Part shown: positions 17,926-25,173 of the stretch, piece after piece | Layout: each line of letters begins with the position of its first letter | Numbering within the stretch: the first letter of the stretch is position 1 | Assembly (NCBI RefSeq): GCF_008933115.1 | Contig: NZ_WBVO01000004.1 | Coordinates: 1 to 64,000 of the forward strand | DNA length: 64,000 bases | Reading direction: 5' to 3' | DNA from: Phaeocystidibacter luteus | Lineage (GTDB): Bacteria > Bacteroidota > Bacteroidia > Flavobacteriales > Schleiferiaceae | Notes under the pieces: model-generated | Databases searched by the model: none | Told to the model about the DNA's origin: nothing | The model's input: the letters and a program-made list of their open reading frames with translations, nothing else | Translations under genes and position numbers: made by a program

Positions 17926-18128
17926 GGATTATCTATGTTGATTTCAGCTTTAGGGTTAACATCATTTTCTACGGTGGTAGAGTTCTTGTCTTGGTTGAGG
18001 TTTTGTTTCAAGAGAATGCTGAACTGATAGAATAGATAAAGGTTATTCAAGTAGTTAGGTGTCTTGAGGTCACTTTCGGACTGGCTACGATTCACTTTTT
18101 TTAACTCCGATATCAAAGCCTTAAACAA
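17922..18128 (-). CDS. Small hypothetical protein coupled to the nuclease gene
   Basis: A 68-residue polar protein, MFKALISELKKVNRSQSES at the start and rich in Asn, Lys and Leu, with a helical middle (YLNNLYLFYQFSILLKQNL). Its TGA overlaps the ATG of the nuclease gene by four bases, the same coupling seen in real operons here, which is the main reason to accept it. It lacks recognisable motifs. A small immunity, adaptor or regulator role is possible but unsupported. Confidence 0.55.
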   Translation of the reverse strand: MFKALISELKKVNRSQSESDLKTPNYLNNLYLFYQFSILLKQNLNQDKNSTTVENDVNPKAEINIDNP

Positions 18129-18483
18129 TTTAATTAAGTAATATATATTACTTAATTATGATTCTATTACGATTTTAATTTTAACTATTGTTTCGAAAAA
18201 ATGCTGTCTAATAAGAATCAACATTACAGTTGCCTATGTAATTTGAATCTTAAAATGCTTTTGCCAATACTTGAAAGTAAATCAGACATGGTATCAATTT
18301 AGAGGATTGATGGCTTTTTTATTCTAATCGACGCCGGATTCTATATGTAATATACGATTGATAGTATTATTAGATGATCTATCTCATACTTCATTTGAAA
18401 AGAATCAGTCGATGTCCAGTGTTGAAGTTTGATTTCTGTTTCTATAGATTCTAGTTGTCTAGAAACATGTGAATCAGTGCTGT

Positions 18484-18705
18484 CTAATGGGTTGGTCGAA
18501 AATGAAATAGACACAATCGGACATGAATTTCTTCACAATAGGAGATGGAATAGCCGATTAGCATACATTTACGGCCATTGATAAGGAGTGAAGGTCGAAC
18601 CAATTTCAGTTCATCCAAATCAATGGAATCTGTGATTTTCTCACGAGTCAAAAAAGGAATCTGGGAAAGGCGGTGATAGAATTCACCGTTTGCGTAATAA
18701 TACAT
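18484..18705 (-). CDS. Possible small ORF, uncertain
   Basis: A 73-codon frame (MYYYANGEFYHRLSQIPF...) in the AT-rich island. Composition is protein-like in the first 50 residues (TREKITDSIDLDELKLVRPSLLI), and the end is Cys/His-rich. There is no neighbour coupling and no recognised motif. It may be the remnant of a longer gene or a chance frame. Confidence 0.25.
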   Translation of the reverse strand: MYYYANGEFYHRLSQIPFLTREKITDSIDLDELKLVRPSLLINGRKCMLIGYSISYCEEIHVRLCLFHFRPTH

Positions 18706-18726
18706 AATTGACGTTTACGGTTTTAC

Positions 18727-18782
18727 ACCACTTCGTCCCGTACAACTTCTCTATTATGCATTTCGTAAACATACGAAGTGGT
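18727..18782. repeat. Inverted repeat ACCACTTCGT...ACGAAGTGGT
   Basis: Two perfect 10-base arms at 18727-18736 and 18773-18782 are separated by 36 bases. A shorter pair GTTTACG (18715-18721) / CGTAAAC (18764-18770) overlaps the same area. It could be a protein-binding site, an old terminator or a recombination site; no U-tract follows. Confidence 0.6.
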
Positions 18783-18930
18783 CGCATTAAATTAATCCGA
18801 GCTTCGTCTGGTTACATGGGCTAATATAGTGACAAGGTTTAAGGAGATGAGATTGGTTGTTTGAACTTTTCAACAAACTATTCACAATTAGCCCTGTAAG
18901 CACTAGTAAAAACATTACTACTCCTGATAA

Positions 18931-19098
18931 TTCTGTTTCCGATGCGGCTTTTGTAGGCGGGGGAAGATACTCTCAGCCAGGAGAAGTAGTTTAGCATACG
19001 ACGGCTTCTTCTTGGATGAATTACCTGATTTTCAAAAAAGTATTCATGGAGTCAGGAATCAGTCTGTGGAAGACTGAGAGGTTACGATTTCGCACGAA
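18931..19098 (+). pseudogene. Degenerate comM fragment (middle of gene)
   Basis: This stretch aligns over about 165 bases with comM 15283-15460, covering the region from SVSNAALVGGGSYPQPGEIS through [30 protein letters not shown]. Identical runs such as TTGGATGAATTACCTGA are kept, but a stop (TAG) after GGAGAAGTAGT, small deletions and a TGA destroy the frame. Homology is lost on both sides. It is a remnant of a second comM copy in the same orientation. Confidence 0.85.
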
Positions 19099-19432
19099 AG
19101 GTAAACGCCTTCTTATCCATTCTCCTATATTTTGATCGCAAGTATAGATCCGTTGAAGCGTTCCTCTTGTGTCTATTTAGTAATTCGTTAGGTATAAATG
19201 TTCCATGAGTAAATCGCATGTGTCATATCATCATCACCCCTATTCGTTTGAGAAGACAGAAATAAAGCTTTTAGATATTTACCTCATTTAATGTTAATGC
19301 TTTCCTTTTCTCTTTTTGACAGACGATAATGTTGATGCACATATCGATTAAGGGAGAATTTTGCCATATTGTCTAAAAGGGTTCGCTATTCACATCGTTT
19401 ATAAGATGTTTTTGTTCTTAGCTATTCTGCTC

Positions 19433-20344
19433 CTAGTCAAGTCCCATTTGTTTGCGAAGCTCGTTAAGTTTATTAGCTGTTAACGCTAGCTTTCGAAACT
19501 CCAACCTGCCATCTTCTAGTTGTCCAATTCGAAGTCCAGAAAGGTCAAGAGTTTTATTGTCTCCGTTTTCAATTAGTCTTTTGTAGAACCACAGTGAAAT
19601 GGTTCTCTTTCGGAACGGTCTTAAGTCACCTAGTTGATATAAATTCACAGAATCAGTTACTTGTCTTGAAGGATATTCCCAGTATTCGCATATGTCCTCA
19701 ATAAGTTGGTGAAGCTCATCAAAACCGATTCTTAGTTCACTTATTCCATCAATTTCTTGATTATATGTCCATCGAGCTTTCGATTGTTCTTTAGGATTGT
19801 CAGGAAATAGGATTAATATTCTTCGATCAGGAGATGATTGAAGCAGAACCTTATCAACAATACTGGAATAGTGCTGATCTAGAATTCGAAGATCACGAAT
19901 TCGACTACCGCTCGATCCCCAATATGTCTTCAGTAAATCCTTTATTTCAGTGGGTAGATTATACCTGTTGATCCTTTCAATCGTTTGGTTAATGCTTCTT
20001 GGCAAATTGACATGAGGGTACTTTCTACGCAGGATTTGATTCAATTGATCTTGCATAATTCTAAGTGTGGAAAGAAGAGGGGATATTTGATTCTGAATTT
20101 CAACTGAGCTTTCAGAATAAAAGACTATTCTATCATCCAGGTCATCTATTTGGTCATCAAACAGATCAAGCTCTAGAAAACACTGCTTTTGTAAGAACTC
20201 CATTCGTCTAATTGAAACAACTGCGGAAGTGGCTCGATTCAAAAGCAAAGCATAATCATCAGAAAAACCAGCTTCGCGGTTAAGGTTACTTGTTCTTTGG
20301 AAAAGTCCATATGAGTTCAGTAATTCTGGAATGTACATAATCAA
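19433..20344 (-). CDS. Orphan hypothetical protein, predicted coiled-coil
   Basis: A 303-residue soluble protein with no signal peptide and no family I recognise. Residues about 48-110 are rich in heptad-like Leu/Ile/Gln (FDDQIDDLDDRIVFYSESSVEIQNQISPLLSTLRIMQDQLNQI in part) and probably form a coiled coil. Residues 180-230 look mixed alpha/beta (RRILILFPDNP, SELRIGFDELHQLIEDICEYW). The C-terminus is a Leu/Lys/Arg-rich helix. It lies between two fragments of a decayed comM copy, on the opposite strand, and shares the low GC of the island. The start may be the first or third codon (MIM). Confidence 0.6.
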   Translation of the reverse strand: MIMYIPELLNSYGLFQRTSNLNREAGFSDDYALLLNRATSAVVSIRRMEFLQKQCFLELDLFDDQIDDLDDRIVFYSESSVEIQNQISPLLSTLRIMQDQLNQILRRKYPHVNLPRSINQTIERINRYNLPTEIKDLLKTYWGSSGSRIRDLRILDQHYSSIVDKVLLQSSPDRRILILFPDNPKEQSKARWTYNQEIDGISELRIGFDELHQLIEDICEYWEYPSRQVTDSVNLYQLGDLRPFRKRTISLWFYKRLIENGDNKTLDLSGLRIGQLEDGRLEFRKLALTANKLNELRKQMGLD

Positions 20345-21005
20345 TTTAGGCTAAAAAGTTGATGAAATATGCATATAATCCGGGTAGGTATATCCTTCAT
20401 AAGATCCTTTTGATTTGGGGTAGTTAAAAGGTGCACTTGAGATAAAAGTAATTGAATTTTCATTGTATTGATGTTGTTAATGAATAAGGTCACATATAGG
20501 ATGGTCAAAATGGTTTGTTGTTGGAGGGGGTGAAGAAGCCTTTGTCAGGATTTCAATGAATACATTAGTCATTCCCTACTAACCATTTGACTGTTGGTAG
20601 ATGTTTGGTTTATTGAGCAGAAACATCATGGATACGGCTGAGCTCATTAAATGGGGTGTCGGATTGAATATGAAGGTAGCTCGCACGATGGCTGACCTAG
20701 GTGAAGCAGAAAGTGTTGAAGCCTCTCATTAAGCGGAAGAGATTCAATACAGGGGTTTGGATAGGCGTAATTGGGGTCTGTGAGGGGGGCTAGTTGAAGA
20801 ATTTTAATGAACTTCTCTCATTATTGAAAGATTAGTCATAAATTTCATCAAGATCTAAATCGAATACCCTCTCTAATATTCGACCACCTTAATTAGAGTT
20901 TTACAGGAATTTCAATGCGGCTCACAAACTGTGTTGGAAATAATCGTTTAACGCTTACTTGTGTTTGGTTCATCTAAGCATTAGTGGAATAAACTTGTTT
21001 AACTC
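20345..21005. other. Intergenic stretch with comM 3' remnant
   Basis: About 660 bases. The part at 20600-20790 is a degenerate comM 3' end (listed separately). The rest is AT-rich and shows no gene, terminator or repeat that I can recognise. Confidence 0.6.
20600..20790 (+). pseudogene. Degenerate comM fragment (3' end)
   Basis: From about 20668 this aligns closely with comM 15892-16010, from AAGGTAGCTCG to the stop, about 87% identical by eye (GAAAGTGTTGAAGCCTCTCA is shared exactly). A weaker match extends back to about 20600. The frame is broken by TAA in CATTAAGCGG. The similarity continues through the original stop into GTGAGGGGGG, so the duplication included the comM/downstream junction. 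Confidence 0.88.
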
Positions 21006-21947
21006 ATGGTCAGGTTCATCTGGAAACAAGGATTTGCTTTGAAGAAAGTTGAAATCCTTCTTCTCCTTTTTGTGTTCCCGCACATCGCGGCTTTCTCCCA
21101 ACAATACCACAATCCTTGGAATATTGACGTGGGAATTGACGTAGGGCCGAGTTCACTTGTTCTAAATGAGCAGTTGCCTTCGGAAAGTGAATTCTTGCAA
21201 AGTCCATTTCATGTTCCTTATGATACGTCTAAGTTTCTCTTCAATCACGAGTACAGAGGGATTTGGATTCGTTCACAAGGCCGAGTTGATGTAACCATGA
21301 ACCTTCAATTCAGTCATGAAGATGGATACATGTTTGGCCTTGGATTTAGAACTGGTCTTGTACCAGCAGAAGAGCCCAGGGTTTATTATGCCACTTTGAG
21401 TAGTGATGAAAGCGCTTCAAGATCCGTAGAGTTATCCTTGAATTCTCTCCAAATTCAAGGAGGATGGGACTTGTTCCATGAACGCTGGAATATTCCAAAA
21501 TCCCACCTTTTCCGACTCAATTGTTATCTGGGTTATTCATGGATGTCGATGGATGATTTGTACACTTATCATTACTCCGAAACTAATTCTTCAGGATCCA
21601 TGCTCGTGAATTCTAGTGAGAGCTTCACTTTGAAGGCTGGAGGCGTGAATTGGGGTTGCGGCATGGATTACATTTGGTTTCCAAACAAAATTAAAAGTGG
21701 CTTTGGATTGGGCTTCACCTTCCGCTTTGATCGTCATTATCTCAACTACCGAGAAATGAATCGGAACACCTACTTTTTGAATGGAGAAGATCAATTGAAG
21801 GATCTAGCCGCGAAGGAAAGAGTGTTTTTGTTCGAACAGACAGACTCAGGTGAAAGTAAGGGAGCGACGCGCTTTGATAAAGCAATCTCCCACAGCGATA
21901 ATGTTCATTTTGGATTGAAAGTTCTTTATCGATTTGGACGACTCTAG
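21006..21947 (+). CDS. Hypothetical secreted, outer-membrane-like protein
   Basis: A signal peptide (LKKVEILLLLFVFPHIAAFSQ) precedes a region with alternating aromatic/polar strands: NLQFSHEDGYMFGLGFRTG, LFRLNCYLGYSWMSM, SGFGLGFTFRFDRHYLNY and a terminal VHFGLKVLYRFGRL ending in a hydrophobic residue. This is the pattern of an outer-membrane beta-barrel of about 290 residues. TTG at 21039 would give a cleaner signal peptide than ATG at 21006. No specific family is recognised. It lies between the accessory island and the export operon. Confidence 0.68.
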   Translation: MVRFIWKQGFALKKVEILLLLFVFPHIAAFSQQYHNPWNIDVGIDVGPSSLVLNEQLPSESEFLQSPFHVPYDTSKFLFNHEYRGIWIRSQGRVDVTMNLQFSHEDGYMFGLGFRTGLVPAEEPRVYYATLSSDESASRSVELSLNSLQIQGGWDLFHERWNIPKSHLFRLNCYLGYSWMSMDDLYTYHYSETNSSGSMLVNSSESFTLKAGGVNWGCGMDYIWFPNKIKSGFGLGFTFRFDRHYLNYREMNRNTYFLNGEDQLKDLAAKERVFLFEQTDSGESKGATRFDKAISHSDNVHFGLKVLYRFGRL

Positions 21948-21967
21948 CCTTGTGCATATCCCCATGG

Positions 21968-22037
21968 AAAATGGAGTGGAGGGTCTCATCCCTCCACTTC
22001 AAAACTTCGCTAGCTCGGCCCACCCCTCTCCATTTAC
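21968..22037. repeat. Nested inverted repeat between barrel-like gene and ABC exporter
   Basis: The inner hairpin AGTGGAGGG (21975-21983) / CCCTCCACT (21990-21998) has a 6-base loop. An outer pair AAATGGAG / CTCCATTT extends from about 21969 to 22036. There is no T-run after the hairpin. It could act as a terminator or transcript-end structure for the upstream gene. Confidence 0.55.
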
Positions 22038-22174
22038 TTAAGTATAATCATTTCTACAACATCATAATTTTTGTTTATAATCTTAATAAGCACTTTTTCC
22101 CCGCATTAACAGTCCTTTATGAACCTTTCGTAATTTGTGGATGTTAAATTTGCCGCAAACCATGAAACGCTTGG

Positions 22175-23842
22175 ATGAAAACAAAAATCACCCCGCTAGA
22201 GCGGTTGTATCGACTCCTAGTTCAGGATAAGAGAGAAGTTTTCTACGTTCTCTTTTTCGCCGTGCTGAACGGAGCCATTGGACTAGCACTGCCCCTGGGT
22301 TTCCAAGCCATCATCAATTTGGTGATGGGTGGCCGACCTAGTTCCGCATGGTGGGTGCTCGTAGGCGTCGTACTCGCTGCCATCCTTTTCGCCGGTATAC
22401 TTCAGATTTTCCAAATGCAGATTACGGAGATCCTCCAACAAAGAATCTTCGTCAGATCCGCCATAGAATTCAGTTACCGCATACCACGCCTACACCCGAA
22501 AGGTCTCGTTGGCGATAACCCTCCAGAGCTCGTAAACCGCTTTTTCGATACCCTTACCGTTCAAAAAGCCGTACCTAAAGTCCTGTTAGATGCCTCCACG
22601 AGTATCTTCCAGATTTTCTTTGCCCTCATTCTACTCTCCATCTATCACCCCTTATTCGTGGTGGCAGGTGCCGTAGTCATCGTCTTGGTTATTATCATCT
22701 TCCGCACCACCTGGAAACGCGGTTTGAAGACCAGCCTGGAAGAGAGTTCACACAAGTACGAAGTAGCATATTGGCTCGAACAGTTGGCCAATGCACTCAA
22801 CACCTTTAAACTTGCCGGTCAATCCGTTTGGCCAGACCTACGAACTAAGAAGTTCACCGAAAAGTGGTTGGGCGCACGTAAAGGACACTTCAAAATCATC
22901 ATCCTTCAATACGCACAGCTAGTCGGTTTCCGATTCATCCTAACGGGTATGCTCCTGATTTTCGGTGGTATCCTTGTATTTGAACAGCAGATGAGTATCG
23001 GTCAGTTCGTAGCCGTGGAAATCGTGTTCATCCTCATTACGAACAACGCCGACAAACTCGTGAAGCTCGCCGAACCCCTTTTCGATACGGTTACCGCTCT
23101 CGAGAAGATTGCATCCGTACTCGAACGCCCGCTTGAAGGCACCGAAGGACGCAGCATTTCTGCAAGAGAAAAGAGCTGGGCCGTTACCATCGAGACCGAG
23201 GAAGGCGAACACATCGCCATCGAACCTGGTGAACGACTCGCCATTGTGGGATACGCGGGTAGCGGTCGCACTAAACTTCTCACATCTGTAGCGGGACTAC
23301 TCCCAGAGAGGATGGCCGAAGTGAAGGTGAGCGGTATTCAGCTAGATCATTTAGACCCGTTCAATTACAGATGTGCAATCGGAGATAACTTGCGACAAGA
23401 GGCCTTGTTCAAAGCTCCTTTGCGCGATAACCTAACCGTGGGGTCAAACTTCTCAACCGAAGACGAAATACTCGATGGACTCGAAAAGGTTGGGCTTTAT
23501 TCGTGGTACGAAAGTCTCCCAATGGGTCTAGATCAAGTGGTTTCAGAAGATTCAGAATTGATCTCAACCTCGATATCACAGCGATTAATTCTATTGCGTG
23601 CCCTTCTGCGCCGCTCTAGAATACTCCTACTGCATGATTATCTCGAACATTGCGAGAAGAGTCTACGCGAGAAGATGATGACCGCTATCTTTGAACAAGA
23701 AGGAAGTATCCTCATCGCATCGAATAGAAAAGATGTGATCGACCGTGCAGATAAAGCGATTGTCATGAAGGATGGAAAGGTGATCTACAACGGAACGCCG
23801 AAGTCTATTCCAGCAGATATTAAAAACGATTTGATCTTTTAA
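22175..23842 (+). CDS. ABC exporter, fused permease and degenerate ATPase (type I secretion-like)
   Basis: A 555-residue half-transporter with an ABC membrane domain (about 20-310, e.g. GLALPLGFQAIINLVMGG, QQRIFVRSAIEFSYRIPRL, ELVNRFFDTLTVQK) and a C-terminal nucleotide-binding domain. That domain departs from consensus at every catalytic motif: Walker A GYAGSGRT has R365 for Lys; the signature is ISTSI (463-467) instead of LSGGQ; Walker B ends H-D488-Y489 without the catalytic Glu; the H-loop position is N517. It is followed by HlyD-like and TolC-like genes, so it should serve one tripartite export system. Either ATP hydrolysis is lost or it is unusual. Confidence 0.88.
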   Translation: MKTKITPLERLYRLLVQDKREVFYVLFFAVLNGAIGLALPLGFQAIINLVMGGRPSSAWWVLVGVVLAAILFAGILQIFQMQITEILQQRIFVRSAIEFSYRIPRLHPKGLVGDNPPELVNRFFDTLTVQKAVPKVLLDASTSIFQIFFALILLSIYHPLFVVAGAVVIVLVIIIFRTTWKRGLKTSLEESSHKYEVAYWLEQLANALNTFKLAGQSVWPDLRTKKFTEKWLGARKGHFKIIILQYAQLVGFRFILTGMLLIFGGILVFEQQMSIGQFVAVEIVFILITNNADKLVKLAEPLFDTVTALEKIASVLERPLEGTEGRSISAREKSWAVTIETEEGEHIAIEPGERLAIVGYAGSGRTKLLTSVAGLLPERMAEVKVSGIQLDHLDPFNYRCAIGDNLRQEALFKAPLRDNLTVGSNFSTEDEILDGLEKVGLYSWYESLPMGLDQVVSEDSELISTSISQRLILLRALLRRSRILLLHDYLEHCEKSLREKMMTAIFEQEGSILIASNRKDVIDRADKAIVMKDGKVIYNGTPKSIPADIKNDLIF

Positions 23843-23844
23843 TC

Positions 23845-25173
23845 ATGTTGAACATCTCAGAAAATCCTATCAAGGATAAGGTTGCTCCGGAGGTGCTCAA
23901 TACGTTTGAGAAGACTTCCGTTTCCCGCACGGTCCGCCGCTTCACGCGCTGGACAATGGTTCTGACCATCTTCGGATTAATCATGTTGTTCATTCCGTGG
24001 ACGCAGAACATTTCAAGCTATGGGCGCATCACGAATTACGATCCGGCGGTTCGTCCTCAGGATGTGCAATCTCCCATTCCCGGAAAGATCACCAAGTGGT
24101 TCGTGCGCGAAGGTGACACTGTTGCTGAAGGCGATACGCTTGCCTATCTAGCAGAAGTCGACCCTTCTTATTTCGACCCAGAGCTACTTCAGCGAATTGA
24201 TCAAGAGTTGGAGGCGAAGCGCTCCGCAGCTCAAGCTTATAAGGATAAAGCCGATGCACAGGCCGATCAAGTTTCAGCCCTGCAACGAAGTCTGCAAATT
24301 AAGAGAGGCGAACTCGATCTCAAGATTCACACCGACAGTGCGGATTACGCGGCTGCTGAAATTGGGATGAACCTAGCGCGCAGGCAGTATCAGCGTGCCG
24401 ATACGCTTTTCCGTGAAGGCATCAAAAGTCAATACGAGCTTGAACAACGCCTTCAAAAGTTTCAGGAGGCACAGGCGAAGTTTACCTCTGCAAGGAACAA
24501 GTACAACCAGAGCTTGGCGGAACGTCAGCGTGTAGAAGCCGATTACGCGGAATACATCGCCAAAGCGCGAAGTGAGCAGTTTACAGCCATTTCTTCTCGA
24601 GAGACCGCGCTTGCTGAAATCGCGAAATTAGTGAACCGCAGGTCGACTATCGAGGTTCGACAATCGTACCACACCGTTACGGCACCACAGGAGGGAATCG
24701 TAAGTAGGATTTACATTCGCGGTATTGCGGAGAACGTTAAAGCAGGTGATGCGATTGCCGAGCTTTTCCCAACTTCCGACGACCGCGCGGTTGAGGTATT
24801 TGTACGTCCGATGGACTTGCCAATCCTCAGAGAAAACCACCATGCTCAAATCGAGTTCGAAGGTTTTCCTGCCCTCGCAATTAGCGGGGAGCCTGGTTTG
24901 AACTACGGAACATATGCTTCACATGTTGCGGTTATTAGCCAGACGCCAGAATCAGATGGAACGTTCCGCGTTTTGCTGCGACCTTCAGAAGATTGGCCTG
25001 ATCGACTCCCATTCGGAACAGGGGCGAGAGCTTACATCCTCTTGGATGAGGTTCCTGTTTGGTACGAAATCTGGCGTCAAATTAACGGATTCCCAGCTGA
25101 GGCATACGATGCTCCTACCAAGATAGAGCCAAAGAAGTCTGATGTCGAACGGGTTAAGGACTCTGAGAAATGA
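23845..25173 (+). CDS. HlyD family membrane fusion protein
   Basis: Periplasmic adaptor of 442 residues linking the ABC exporter to an outer-membrane channel. There is a short cytoplasmic tail, a membrane helix at about 33-53 (MVLTIFGLIMLFIPW) and a biotinyl-lipoyl-like half (SPIPGKITKWFVREGDTVAEGDTLAYL). A long coiled coil follows (about 115-265, rich in Ala, Gln, Arg, Glu), then the second lipoyl half (VTAPQEGIVSRIYIRGIAENVKAGDAIAEL) and a beta-barrel region. It starts 2 bases after the ABC gene and overlaps the TolC-like gene by ATGA. Confidence 0.92.
   Translation: MLNISENPIKDKVAPEVLNTFEKTSVSRTVRRFTRWTMVLTIFGLIMLFIPWTQNISSYGRITNYDPAVRPQDVQSPIPGKITKWFVREGDTVAEGDTLAYLAEVDPSYFDPELLQRIDQELEAKRSAAQAYKDKADAQADQVSALQRSLQIKRGELDLKIHTDSADYAAAEIGMNLARRQYQRADTLFREGIKSQYELEQRLQKFQEAQAKFTSARNKYNQSLAERQRVEADYAEYIAKARSEQFTAISSRETALAEIAKLVNRRSTIEVRQSYHTVTAPQEGIVSRIYIRGIAENVKAGDAIAELFPTSDDRAVEVFVRPMDLPILRENHHAQIEFEGFPALAISGEPGLNYGTYASHVAVISQTPESDGTFRVLLRPSEDWPDRLPFGTGARAYILLDEVPVWYEIWRQINGFPAEAYDAPTKIEPKKSDVERVKDSEK

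Larger units (their letters stand above)
18129..19432. other. AT-rich intergenic stretch of the accessory island
   Basis: About 1.3 kb between two minus-strand genes. It contains one weak minus-strand frame (18484-18705), an inverted repeat (18727-18782) and a degenerate comM fragment (18931-19098). The rest is low-GC sequence without recognisable genes, tRNA or transposase remnants. The base composition is clearly lower in GC than the flanking core genes. Confidence 0.7.

Noticed and set aside
16003-20800. Island considered as a prophage or insertion sequence
   Set aside because: No transposase, integrase or phage structural gene and no matching terminal inverted repeats were found; only comM remnants and unknown genes are present.
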